A stretch of 64,000 nucleotides of DNA from Myxococcus stipitatus (GTDB taxonomy: Bacteria > Myxococcota > Myxococcia > Myxococcales > Myxococcaceae), in assembly GCF_038561935.1 (NCBI RefSeq), contig NZ_CP102770.1:2232001-2296000 (forward strand), read 5' to 3'. The first letter of the stretch is position 1; each line of letters opens with the position of its first letter. The notes below the pieces were generated by a model. It was not told the origin of the DNA, ran no database searches, and saw nothing but the letters and a program-made list of their open reading frames with translations. Below, piece by piece: positions 18,895 to 28,000 of this stretch. A program made the translations under genes and the position numbers.

Positions 18895-19782
18895 ATGGGG
18901 ATGGATTCGTCGTCGGCCTCGCGCCCCGCGTCCGCGCGGACGGAGCGCGGCGTGGTGGCGGTGTGGCCCGCGAAGCCGACGGAGCTCGTCGGAGACTCTC
19001 GTGTGCTGCGCGCCCTTCCCCGTGTCGAGCTGCGCCGAGTCGGGCCCTTCGTCTTCTGCGACCACTTTGGACCCTCGCCCGCCGTGCCGGGCACCATGTC
19101 CGTGCCCCCTCATCCGCACATCGGTCTGCAGACCGTGACGTACCTGTTCTCCGGAGCCATCCGTCACCGAGACTCCCTGGGCACCGTGCAGGACATTCAG
19201 CCTGGGGACATCAACTGGATGACCGCCGGCCGCGGCATCGTCCACGCGGAAGACGTGGACTCGAGCCCCGGAGCCCCACCTCTGCACGGCATCCAGACCT
19301 GGGTCGCCCTCCCTCGCGAGCAGCGCCAGCTTCCTCCCGCCTTCGAGCACATCCCCTCGGCAAGGCTGCCCTGCGTGGAGCACGACGGCGCGCGCGTGCG
19401 AGTCCTCGCCGGACGACTGGGCGAGGCCCGCTCCCCCGTCCCCGCCTTCCATCCCCTCACCTACCTGGACGTGGAGCTCGAGCCGGGAGCCACCCTCTCG
19501 CTCCCCGTGGAGCCCACCCACGCGCTGGCCCTCTACGTGGCCGACGGCGACGTCTCCATCGGCGGCACCACGGTGGAGCGCGGCCTGCTCGCGCACCTGG
19601 ACGAAGGCGCCTCCACGCTGACGCTGCACTCGGTCCGTGGCGGACGCGTGATGGTGTTGGGCGGTGAGCCGTTGCCGGACCCGCTCGTCATCTGGTGGAA
19701 CTTCGTCGTGGACAGCGTGGCCGAGGGCCGCGCGCGCTTCGCGGACTGGGAGGCGGGGCGCTTCCCGCCGCTCGCCCCCTGA
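18895..19782 (+). CDS. Pirin family protein
   Basis: 295 residues, bicupin fold. Pirin marks: FCDHFGPSPAVPG, then HPHIGLQTVTYLFSG with the metal-binding His pair, IQPGDINWMTAGRGIVHAE, and LHGIQTWVALP. Bacterial pirins often act as quercetin-2,3-dioxygenase-like enzymes or redox-responsive regulators; which applies here cannot be said. AGGAGA precedes ATG 18895. Intact metal ligands. Confidence 0.9.
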   Translation: MGMDSSSASRPASARTERGVVAVWPAKPTELVGDSRVLRALPRVELRRVGPFVFCDHFGPSPAVPGTMSVPPHPHIGLQTVTYLFSGAIRHRDSLGTVQDIQPGDINWMTAGRGIVHAEDVDSSPGAPPLHGIQTWVALPREQRQLPPAFEHIPSARLPCVEHDGARVRVLAGRLGEARSPVPAFHPLTYLDVELEPGATLSLPVEPTHALALYVADGDVSIGGTTVERGLLAHLDEGASTLTLHSVRGGRVMVLGGEPLPDPLVIWWNFVVDSVAEGRARFADWEAGRFPPLAP

Positions 19783-19882
19783 GTGGACAAGTGGCCAGCC
19801 CCTCGTACCCGAGGACCACGCCCCAGCGCCCCCAATCCAGTGCATGCTGCGCGCGCGGCGGCGGACGCCGGGAGGACAGAGG

Positions 19883-20527
19883 ATGTCGGGTCAGTCGTTG
19901 GCGATGAAGTTGCTAGAGGGCGCCCGGGAATGGGCGAAGCGGCTGCCCTCCGCGCTCTCCGGAGACATCGCGGTGGACGTCGGTGGCAAGCGGTTGCGGC
20001 TGTCCCACGTGCGCGTGGAGACGGTGGTGCGGCAGTTGTTGGGCAACGTGAAGCACCTGGAGCTTCGCCAGTGGGAGTCGCGTCCCAACGTCTATGACCT
20101 CCGGCTCTCCGTGAAGGGCTGGAAGGTGCGCGTGGAGACGACGCTGGAGCGCGTGGAGCTCGCCTCGGGGCGCTACCGGCTGTGGCTGCTCACGCCCGGA
20201 AGGGTGGAGCTGGAGGAGTCTCGCGGCGCGTCGTCGCTGGTGATGGGCATCCTGCGCGCGGGCGCGGGACGGGCCGCGCTGCGCACCCTCGCCGAGCGCC
20301 TCCTGCCTCCGGGACTGACGTGGAACGGACAGGTGCTCCAGGTGGAAGGGAAGCTCCCCGCCGAAGGCGTGCTGTCCGCGAAGCTCTTCGAGAACGCCGC
20401 GCTCGCGATGAGCGTGGAGCACGTGGAGGAGGGCCTGTGGCTGGGCGCGGAGGCCTGGCCTGGACTGCTGGACCTGCTCCAGACGCTCTTCGGCACGGAG
20501 CTGCCTCGCACGCCGCCGGGGACCTGA
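19883..20527 (+). CDS. Hypothetical protein, 214 residues
   Basis: ATG 19883 follows GGGAGGACAGAGG. It contains a repeating beta pattern (KRLRLSHVRVETVVRQLL, VYDLRLSVKGWKVRVETTL, YRLWLLTPGRVELEE), with no signal peptide or membrane segment. Somewhat lipid-binding or scaffold-like in look, but not recognised. The track frame is open further upstream into the pirin gene; that extension is rejected. Confidence 0.7.
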   Translation: MSGQSLAMKLLEGAREWAKRLPSALSGDIAVDVGGKRLRLSHVRVETVVRQLLGNVKHLELRQWESRPNVYDLRLSVKGWKVRVETTLERVELASGRYRLWLLTPGRVELEESRGASSLVMGILRAGAGRAALRTLAERLLPPGLTWNGQVLQVEGKLPAEGVLSAKLFENAALAMSVEHVEEGLWLGAEAWPGLLDLLQTLFGTELPRTPPGT

Positions 20528-20564
20528 CGCCTCCGGCGCGTGCGTGCGAGAGGCTCGGGAGGGC

Positions 20565-21041
20565 TCAGCCCTCCTTCTGCGCGCCCTTGGGCGGCTGGTA
20601 CGTCCCCGGCGTCGTGCGCGAGGCGATGACCAGCCGGTTCCACGCGTTGATGGTGGCGATGGCGCCGGTGAGGTCCGCCAGCTCCTTGTCCGAGAAGTGC
20701 GGCTTCACCGCCTCGTACACGGACGCGGGCACATGGCCCTCCGCCACGAAGGTGACCGCCTCCGTCCAGACCAGGGCCGCGCGCTCGCGGTCCGTGTAGT
20801 AGGGGCTCTCCTCCCACGCATCCAGCCCGTACAGGCGCTGCTCCGTCTCGCCCAGCACGCGCAGGTCCTTCCAGTGCATGTCGATGCAGAAGCCGCAGCC
20901 GTTGAGCTGGGAGGCGCGCAGCTTGATGAGCGTGAGGAGCTTCTCGCCCAGCCCACACTCATGCAGGTACTTCTCCAGCCCGAGCATGGCGGCGTAGAGG
21001 CCCGGGGCAATCTTCGGCGTGACGAATCGGGGCGTTTCCAT
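20565..21041 (-). CDS. AhpD/carboxymuconolactone decarboxylase-like protein
   Basis: 158 residues. Motif LNGCGFCIDMHWKD gives the redox CxxC and downstream His of AhpD-like alkylhydroperoxidases. The C-terminal segment ELADLTGAIATINAWNRLVI is also typical. Probably peroxide defence. It sits on the same strand as, and 154 bp downstream of, the MocR-type regulator, which may control it. Confidence 0.9.
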   Translation of the reverse strand: METPRFVTPKIAPGLYAAMLGLEKYLHECGLGEKLLTLIKLRASQLNGCGFCIDMHWKDLRVLGETEQRLYGLDAWEESPYYTDRERAALVWTEAVTFVAEGHVPASVYEAVKPHFSDKELADLTGAIATINAWNRLVIASRTTPGTYQPPKGAQKEG

Positions 21042-21195
21042 GGGGTGTGCTCTCTTGGGTTCTCGAGGGGGGAGGGATGTCCCCCGCTGCTGGCGCTGAA
21101 GTAATCGCGCCCCCGCGTTGACGCGAGGGCCACTCACGCGCCACCCCATGGGGCCACTTTCCACCGCGCTGGAGCCACTCGCGCGCGGCGTCGCC

Positions 21196-22731
21196 TCAGC
21201 GCAGCGCCCGGGCGAGCATCCGCACACCCTCGGGAATCCGGTCCTCGGGCACGCACGCGTAGCCGAGGAGCAGGGCGCCTCGGCCCCGGGTCTGGACCCG
21301 GAACGCGGACAGGGGCTGCGTCAGCACTCCGGCCTGGAGGACGCGCGCGGTGGCGGCCCGGTCATCCTCGCCCTCGGGGAGCCAGCCCACCAGGTGCATT
21401 CCGGTGTGGAGGGGAGACACCTCCAGGCGTCCTCGCAGCTCGCGCGAGGCCGCGTCCACCAGGGCCTCCTGCCTGCGGCCGTACAGCACCCGCATGCGGC
21501 GGACGTGGCGGCTGAAGTGGCCGTCGTTGAGGAAGTCCGCCACCACCGCCTGCTCCACCACGGGCGTGTGGCCATCGGCGAAGCGGCGCGCGGCGGTGAA
21601 GGCGTCCACCAGCGGTTCCGGCACCACCAGGTAGCCCACCCTCAAGGCCGGGGACACCACCTTGCTGAACGTCCCGATGTAGAGCACCCGCGCATCTGGC
21701 GCCATTCCCTGCAGCGCGAGGAGCGGGCGGCCCTCGTAGCGGAACTCGCTGTCGTAGTCGTCCTCGACAATCCACGCATCCGAGCGCGCGGCCCAGGAGA
21801 GCAGGGCCTGCCGCCGCGCCGCGCTCATGGCCACGCCCAGCGGGAACTGGTGCGCGGGGGTGACGACGGCCAGCCGCGCATCCGGCCGCAGCCTCCTGCC
21901 CGCCTCCACGTCCAGCCCTTCCGCGTCCACGGGGACGGGCACCAGCGTGGCGCCCGCGGCGACGAGCGCGCCTCGGTACGCGAAGTAGCCCGGGTCCTCC
22001 ACCCACGCCGCGTCGCCCGGGTCCAGCAGCACTTGCGCCGCCAGGCTCATGGCCTGCTGCGCGCCGTTGACGATGATGACCTGCTCGGGGACACACCGGA
22101 CGCCGCGCGAGGTGGCCAGGTAGTCCGCGACGGCGCGCCGCAGGGGCGGATGACCCGCGGGCTCCGCGCGCTGGAGCAGGTCCCCCCAGGAGCGCCGCCA
22201 GCGCGTGTTCAGCAGCCGCCCCCACAAGTCGCTGGGGAAGGCGTCGATGGACGGCGTGCCCATGCGGAAGGCGAGCTGGCTGGGAGGAATGCCGGGCACG
22301 GACAGCCGCAAATCGGGCAGCAGCGCCACCTCGCGCCCGCGCCGGGAGATGCCCGGCATGTGCGCTGGAGAGGGCGGTGTGCCGCTCACGCGCTCCGAGC
22401 GCAGCACCCGCTCCGGAAGCTCGCGCGCCACATACGTGCCCGAGCCCAGGTGCCCCACCAGGTACCCTTCCTCCAGGAGCCGCGAGTAGGCGTTGAGCAC
22501 CGTGTTGCGCGACAGGTCCAGCTGCTCCGCCATCGCCCGCGTCGACAAGAGCCGCGTGCCCGGCCCCAGCCTCCCCGCGACGATGGCCGCGCGCAGCGCC
22601 TCCATCAGCTGTGTCTGGAGCGACGCGCCCGTGGAGGCGTCCAGCACCACCGTCGTGGCCGCCATGGCCGCGGGCCGCTTGCGCGCCGTGCGCCGCCGCT
22701 TCGCCCCCGCCGCGCCCTTCGGCGGCGTCAT
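21196..22731 (-). CDS. MocR/PdxR family regulator (GntR HTH + aminotransferase fold)
   Basis: 511 residues. After a basic N-terminal tail comes a GntR-type winged helix (LSTRAMAEQLDLSRNTVLNAYSRLLEEGYL), then a fold-type I PLP domain. The PLP lysine is in IGTFSKVVSPALRVGYLVVP. Family members sense PLP or amino acids and act as repressors/activators of nearby genes. Possible alternative start at the Met of MAATTVV, about 22 codons in. Target candidates are the AhpD-like gene downstream and the divergent small HTH gene. A 7-bp inverted repeat lies just upstream. Confidence 0.92.
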   Translation of the reverse strand: MTPPKGAAGAKRRRTARKRPAAMAATTVVLDASTGASLQTQLMEALRAAIVAGRLGPGTRLLSTRAMAEQLDLSRNTVLNAYSRLLEEGYLVGHLGSGTYVARELPERVLRSERVSGTPPSPAHMPGISRRGREVALLPDLRLSVPGIPPSQLAFRMGTPSIDAFPSDLWGRLLNTRWRRSWGDLLQRAEPAGHPPLRRAVADYLATSRGVRCVPEQVIIVNGAQQAMSLAAQVLLDPGDAAWVEDPGYFAYRGALVAAGATLVPVPVDAEGLDVEAGRRLRPDARLAVVTPAHQFPLGVAMSAARRQALLSWAARSDAWIVEDDYDSEFRYEGRPLLALQGMAPDARVLYIGTFSKVVSPALRVGYLVVPEPLVDAFTAARRFADGHTPVVEQAVVADFLNDGHFSRHVRRMRVLYGRRQEALVDAASRELRGRLEVSPLHTGMHLVGWLPEGEDDRAATARVLQAGVLTQPLSAFRVQTRGRGALLLGYACVPEDRIPEGVRMLARALR

Positions 22732-22787
22732 GGACCGCTCACCCGTCCCCCCGTCGCCCGGAACCCGAGCGCCCGAGATTCACCGGG

Positions 22788-22814
22788 GTGATGTCCGGAA
22801 TCACGACACATCAC
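22788..22814. promoter_or_regulatory. Inverted repeat GTGATGT-N13-ACATCAC
   Basis: Perfect 7-bp arms at 22788-22794 and 22808-22814 in the 189-bp divergent region between the MocR gene and the TetR-like gene. Candidate autoregulatory operator for either regulator. Arms are short, so chance is not excluded. Confidence 0.35.
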
Positions 22815-22920
22815 TGTTGGAAACAGAGGCAAGCGGAGTACGCCTGCTGCGTAGCCGCAAGCGCCATCGCGCTCGGGGCCGGCCGGCGTCTCGGCCAACT
22901 GCAAGAGGAGGGGGTCCGTC

Positions 22921-23178
22921 ATGCTGGGGTTGCCGTGGTTCAACCTCATCGTCGCGCCGCCACGCGCGAGAATCGAGGAGGGAATGCGCGAGAGGCTCTT
23001 GCGCGTGGCCGCCGTGCTGCTCCAGGAAGAGGGTCGCGGGGCCCTGACGTGGGAGGCCCTTGCCCGGCGCGCCCGTGTGGGACGAGGCACTCCGCGCTAC
23101 CACTTCCGGAGCAAACAGAAGCTGTTGGAGGCCCTTGCGGGCTTCTCCTCACACCCGGTGGTCCAGGGAAGGCGTTGA
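22921..23178 (+). CDS. TetR-type HTH domain only (short or truncated regulator)
   Basis: 85 residues; ATG 22921 is preceded by GAGGAGGGGG at good spacing. Residues ~22-75 give a full TetR N-terminal domain: RLLRVAAVLLQEEGRGALTW, then ALARRARVGRGTPRYHFRSK and QKLLEAL. A normal TetR protein continues for another ~120 residues of ligand/dimer domain; here the frame stops soon after the HTH. Either a remnant or a genuine mini-regulator. It diverges from the MocR gene. Confidence 0.7.
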   Translation: MLGLPWFNLIVAPPRARIEEGMRERLLRVAAVLLQEEGRGALTWEALARRARVGRGTPRYHFRSKQKLLEALAGFSSHPVVQGRR

Positions 23179-23501
23179 CTCCTGGACAGGCCCACCCTCG
23201 GAAAGTCCACGCCCGCACGTCCGGGCAGGACGATGCCGAGCGAGTGCCCGCAGTCTGGCCGTAGGCTTACCCGCGAGGGTGACTTCCGCTTTATTCCCGG
23301 TGGCTCCATCTCTTTCTAGGTGCGGCGAGCCCGTAGTTGGGCCATTAGACTGAAACGAGAATGCTTCGGGGTGTTCGTGCGTTCTTTCGCTCGGAATCAG
23401 GGGCGGTTGGACATGGGCCCCCTATCAGGCTAGAGGCAGTTTCACATCTCAGGTTCGGGATGCGAGGCGGCTCGGATGCCGCGAGAAGAAAGAAGACGCA
23501 T
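23179..23501 (+). other. 323-bp non-coding stretch and cold-shock leader
   Basis: No supported gene. The part from about 23346 is open in the cold-shock frame (an ATG at 23361), but the extension has no cold-shock similarity. It is better read as a long 5' leader of the cspA-like gene, a usual site of temperature control. No clear -10/-35 pair was found. Confidence 0.4.
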
Positions 23502-23708
23502 ATGGCGACTGGTACCGTGAAGTGGTTCAACGACGCGAAGGGCTTTGGCTTCATCGCGCAGGATAATGGCGGCCCTGACGTGTTCTGCCACCACACCGCC
23601 ATCCAGGCGGACGGGTTCCGGACCCTCGCCGAGGGTCAGAAGGTGGAGTTCGACGTCAAGAAGGGCCCCAAGGGGCTCCAGGCGGAGAACGTCCGCCCGG
23701 TTGGCTGA
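23502..23708 (+). CDS. Cold-shock protein (CSD, CspA-like)
   Basis: 68 residues, the usual family size. Starts [20 protein letters not shown] with RNP1 (KGFGFI). RNP2 reads DVFCHHTAI, where the usual Val after Phe is Cys. Binds single-stranded nucleic acid; RNA chaperone or antiterminator. It is followed by a strong intrinsic terminator at 23733. Confidence 0.95.
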   Translation: MATGTVKWFNDAKGFGFIAQDNGGPDVFCHHTAIQADGFRTLAEGQKVEFDVKKGPKGLQAENVRPVG

Positions 23709-23732
23709 GCGCGTCCGCTCCAGCATCCGACG

Positions 23733-23765
23733 GCCCGGTCTCCTCTAGGGGGAGGCCGGGCTTTT
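23733..23765 (+). terminator. Rho-independent terminator after cold-shock gene
   Basis: An 11-bp stem (GCCCGGTCTCC with GGAGGCCGGGC, one T-G pair), short loop, then TTTTGCTTT. It begins 25 bp after the stop codon. Confidence 0.8.
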
Positions 23766-23785
23766 GCTTTCAGGAGGGAGGCGAC

Positions 23786-23968
23786 ATGCAAGGAAGGTCG
23801 ACGAAGCGTCAGAAAGAACAGGCGCGCAAGCAGCACCAGCAGGAGAAGGATGCAAAGCGCGAAGAGCGCAAGCGTGCGAAGGTCGAAAAAGGCCCACGCC
23901 AGCCCGGAGATGTGGACCCTGATATCGCGGACATCATTCCAGGGCCGCAGCCGCAGGTAGAGTACTGA
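23786..23968 (+). CDS. Small highly charged protein, 60 residues
   Basis: ATG 23786 follows AGGAGGGAGG. The first two thirds are a Lys/Arg/Glu/Gln-rich predicted helix or coiled coil (MQGRSTKRQKEQARKQHQQE...). The end is acidic and Pro-rich (DVDPDIADIIPGPQPQVEY). Bounded by terminators on both sides, so an independent unit. Possibly nucleic-acid- or ribosome-associated; function unknown. Confidence 0.75.
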   Translation: MQGRSTKRQKEQARKQHQQEKDAKREERKRAKVEKGPRQPGDVDPDIADIIPGPQPQVEY

Positions 23969-23986
23969 GTCAGCGTCTCTTCCTGA

Positions 23987-24014
23987 GGCCCACCACGTGC
24001 TGACGTGGTGGGCC
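23987..24014 (+). terminator. Perfect 12-bp hairpin after the small charged gene
   Basis: GGCCCACCACGT, loop GCTG, ACGTGGTGGGCC, followed by TTGTCGTTT. Lies 18 bp after the stop codon. The T-tract is weak but the stem is perfect. Confidence 0.7.
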
Positions 24015-24132
24015 TTGTCGTTTCCAGCATGGAGCGGCCGGTTCCCCAGGAAGGAGGCCTCCCTCGTTTTCGCCGCAATGAGGGAGCCCGCCAGGGCGTA
24101 GGGCCAGGGCACTTCCTCCAGCCCCCGACCCC

Positions 24133-25008
24133 ATGCTGCGAATCTCCGCTGTCTCGAAGGCGTACCCCAACGGGGTCCGCGCCCTCCAGGGCATTGACCT
24201 GAACATCGACCGAGGGCTGTTCGGCCTGTTGGGGCCCAACGGCGCGGGCAAGTCCACCCTGATGCGCATCCTGGCCACGCTGCAGGCGCCGGATGCGGGG
24301 CAGGTGACGTTCGATGGGCTGGACGTGCTCGCCCAGCCGCAGGCCCACCGCCGGCACCTGGGCTATCTCCCGCAGGACTTCGGGGTGTACCCGGGCGTGT
24401 CCGCGGTGGAGCTGCTCGACCACCTGGGGCTGCTCAAGGGGCTGACGAACGCCCGGGCGCGGCGCGAGCAGGTGGACGCGCTCCTGAACCTCACCAACCT
24501 CCACGCGCACCGGAAGAAGGCGGTGAGCGGCTTCTCGGGAGGCATGCGGCAGCGCTTCGGCATCGCGCAGGCGCTGCTGGGCAACCCCAGGCTGCTCATC
24601 GTGGACGAGCCCACGTCGGGGCTGGACCCGGAGGAGCGCCAGCGCTTCCACAACCTCCTGGGCGAGGTGGGGGAGAACGTCGTCGTGCTGCTCTCCACGC
24701 ACATCGTCGAGGACGTGCGCCAGCTCTGTCCGCGCATGGCCATCCTCAGCGAGGGGCGCGTGCTGTGCGAGGGCGCGCCGGAGGCGCTGGTGGCCTCGCT
24801 CGCGGGGAAGGTGTGGCGCAAGACGGTGGAGAAGGGCGCGGTGGAGCGCTACCGCGCGTCGTTCTCCATCCTGTCCACGCAGCTGCAGGCGGGGCGCACG
24901 CGGGTGCACGTGCTGGCGGACGCGAGGCCCGAGGAGGGCTTCGAGCAGGTGTCGCCCGACCTGGAGGACGTCTACTTCTCCACGCTGGCCCACCGTCGCG
25001 CGGCGTAG
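24133..25008 (+). CDS. ABC transporter ATP-binding protein
   Basis: 291 residues. Walker A GPNGAGKST, Q-loop YLPQDFG, signature FSGGMRQR, Walker B LLIVDEPTSGLDP, switch His in STHIVED. The C-terminal ~70 residues are a regulatory extension. It ends 12 bp before the permease-peptidase fusion, so the two form one transporter (ABC-2 type). Confidence 0.95.
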   Translation: MLRISAVSKAYPNGVRALQGIDLNIDRGLFGLLGPNGAGKSTLMRILATLQAPDAGQVTFDGLDVLAQPQAHRRHLGYLPQDFGVYPGVSAVELLDHLGLLKGLTNARARREQVDALLNLTNLHAHRKKAVSGFSGGMRQRFGIAQALLGNPRLLIVDEPTSGLDPEERQRFHNLLGEVGENVVVLLSTHIVEDVRQLCPRMAILSEGRVLCEGAPEALVASLAGKVWRKTVEKGAVERYRASFSILSTQLQAGRTRVHVLADARPEEGFEQVSPDLEDVYFSTLAHRRAA

Positions 25009-25020
25009 CGGAGGCGAGCC

Positions 25021-28000
25021 ATGCTTCGGGGAATCCTCCACTTCGAGTGGCGCTATCACACGCGCCAGGCCGTCTTCTTCGCCGCGCTGGTCCTCTTCGC
25101 CGCGATGAGCGTCGCGCTGGTCGGCACGGGCTACGGCGGCGACAACGTCCAGCTCAACTCGCCCCACAGCGTCGCGCAGTCGCTGGGGCTCCTGTCGCTC
25201 ACGTCCCTCTTCGTGCTGGGCATCTTCTGCGCGGCCACCGTGCAGCGCGACGCCGAGCACGGCATGACGGAGCTGCTCTTCACCACGTCCGTCACCCAGC
25301 GGGACTACCTGCTGGGCCGCTACCTGGGCGCGCTGCTCGCGACGCTCGCCGTGTTCGCCGTGGCGACGCTGGCGCTGATGGTGGCGCCGTACGTCCTGGC
25401 GGTGCCTCCGGAGCGGGTGGCGCCTCTCGACGTGGGCCGCTACCTCTGGGCGCTCCTGGTCGTCGTGACGCCCAACGTGGTGTTCGCCGCGTCGCTGCTG
25501 TTCGCCATCTCCGCGCTGTCTCGCAGCCGGCTGGCCAGCTACGTCGGCGGCGTCTTCGTGTACGCGCTGTATCTGGTGGGCTCCATGTGGGCGGAGTCAC
25601 CCATCATGGCGGGGGCCGCGCCGCAGACGGCGGAGTCGCTGGCGCGCGCCGCGCTCCTGGACCCCTTCGGCCTGTCCGCGCTGTTCGAGCTGTCGCGCTA
25701 CTGGCCGGAGGCGGAGCGCAACACCCGGTTCGTCCCGCTGGCGGGGAACTTCCTTTGGAACCGGCTGTTGTGGCTGGGCGTCGCCGCGGCGGTGCTCGGC
25801 TTCGTGCACTGGCGCTTCTCCTTCCGGACCTCGGCGGTGAAGCCTCGCCAGGAGGAGCCCGCGGAGGCGCCCGTCTCCCAGGGGCGTGCGTCATACCGCC
25901 CCGTCGAGGTGGGCATGCCTCGGGGCCGCTCGGCCTGGGCGGTGCTCGCGTCGGCGGCGCGGCTGGAGCTGCGCCATGTGCTGCGGAGCTGGCCCTTCCT
26001 GGCGCTCCTGGCGCTGTGGGTCTTCGTCGTGGGAATGGAAATCGTGACGGGGGCGGGGCGAGGAGAGGCGGGCACCTACCGCATCCCGACGACGGGCCGG
26101 GTGCTGGAGAGCATCTGGATGCCGCTGTCCCAGGTCGGCACCCTGGTGGTCATCTACTTCGGCGCGGAGCTGGTCTGGCGCGAGCGGCTGGCGCGCTTCG
26201 AGGCGCTGCTCGATGCGACTCCCGCCTCCAGCGGCTATTTCTTCGCCGCCAAGCTGGCCGCGATGGTGGCGCTGGTGGGCGTGATGACCGCGGTGCCCGT
26301 CGCGCTGGGCGTGGCCTTCCAGCTGGTGCGCGGCCAGGTCGCCCCGGAGCCTTGCCTCTACCTGTCGCTGTTCTACTTCCAGGCGCTCCCGCTGGTGCTC
26401 TTCGCGGTGGCGGTGCTGTTCATCCAGACGGTGAGCCCTCATCGCTACGTGGGCATGGTGCTGTCGCTCCTGCTGTCCCTCGTGGTGAGCCAGGGCGCGT
26501 CCCTGGGCCTGGAGCACCCGATGACCCGCTTCGGCGCGGCGCCGGGCGTGTCCCACTCGGACCTGGATGGCTTCGGCCCCATGGCCGCGTCCTTCTCGGC
26601 GTTCATGGTGTACTGGAGCGCCTTCGCGGGGCTGCTGGCGCTGGTGACATGGGGCCTGTGGCGGCGCGGACTGGGCACTCGCTGGAGCGCTCGCGTGCGG
26701 GCGCTGCCGGGCGAGTGGGGACGCGCGGGGACGTATGGCGCGGTGGCGTGCGGCGGGGTGTTCCTGCTCGCCGGGGGCCTCATCGCCCGCGACACGTGGG
26801 GCCTGGGCACCTACCAGTCCCGCGACGCCTCGCTGGCGTGGCGTGAGCGCTACGAGCGGACGTACAAGGTCCTCGAGCCGCTTCCGCTGCCGGGCATCGT
26901 CGCGGTGACGTCGCGCCTGGACCTCTTCCCGGAGGAGCGCCGCTACCGCGCCACGGGGACATACCGGCTGGAGAACCAGACGCAGGCGCCCCTCGACACG
27001 CTGTGGGTCGCGGTGCCGCCGACGGCGAGGTCCGTGTCGCTCTCGCTGCAGGGCGGCGAGCAGGTGGCGCGTGACGAGGAGTTCGGCATGGTCCACTTCC
27101 GGCTCCAGCCGCCGCTGCCCCCCGGAGGCGTGGCCGAGCTGTCGTTCGACGTCACGCGCGAGGAGCGGGGCGTTCGGGCCACGGGCTTCGACCTCTCGCT
27201 GGTGGAGAACGGCTCCTTCATCCTGAACGACGAGGTGTTCCCCACGCTGGGCTACCGCCGGGGCCATGAGCTGGGCAGCCCGGAGGAGCGGCGCAAGAGA
27301 GGCTTGCCGGAGCAGCCCCGGATGCCGCTTCTCGACGAGAGCGGGAGGACGCCCGTGGTCCGGGCCCCGGTGTGGCACACGCTGGACCTGATGGTGTCCA
27401 CGTCGAGCGACCAGACGGCGGTGGCCCCGGGGACGCTGCGCAAGCAGTGGAGCGAGGACGGGCGGCGCTACTTCCACTACGTCGTGGACCGGCCCATGAC
27501 GCCGAAGTTCGCCGTCGTCTCGGCCCGCTACGCGGTGGAGAAGACGCGGCACCAGGGCGTGGACGTGGAGGTCTATTACCATCCCGCGCACGCCTACAAC
27601 GTGAAGGCCATGCTGGAGGCCACCACGCGCTCGCTCGACGACTTCGGGGCGCGCTTCCACCGTTATCCGGATACGCAGCTGCGCATCGTGGAGATTCCGT
27701 CGTCCTGGAGCTTCGGCGCGCTGGCGATGCGGCAGGTCATCTACTTCGTGGAGGACCGGGGCTTCCTCACCGACATGCGGCAGTCGGACGCGGTGGACCT
27801 GGTGACGCGGCGCACGGCGCACGAGGTGGCCCATCAGTGGTGGGGCCACCTGCTGGACCCGGCCACCGTCGAGGGCGCGACGATGCTGGTGGAGTCGCTG
27901 ACGAAGTACTCCGAGCAGCGCGTCCTCGCGGGCCTGCACGGCGAGCACTCGCTGGTGCGAGAGCTGGCGTTCGACCGGGACCGCTACCTCGCCGGACGCA

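Noticed and set aside
23361..23708. 115-residue version of the cold-shock protein
   Set aside because: The N-terminal 47 residues have no CSD similarity; the normal 68-residue start fits.
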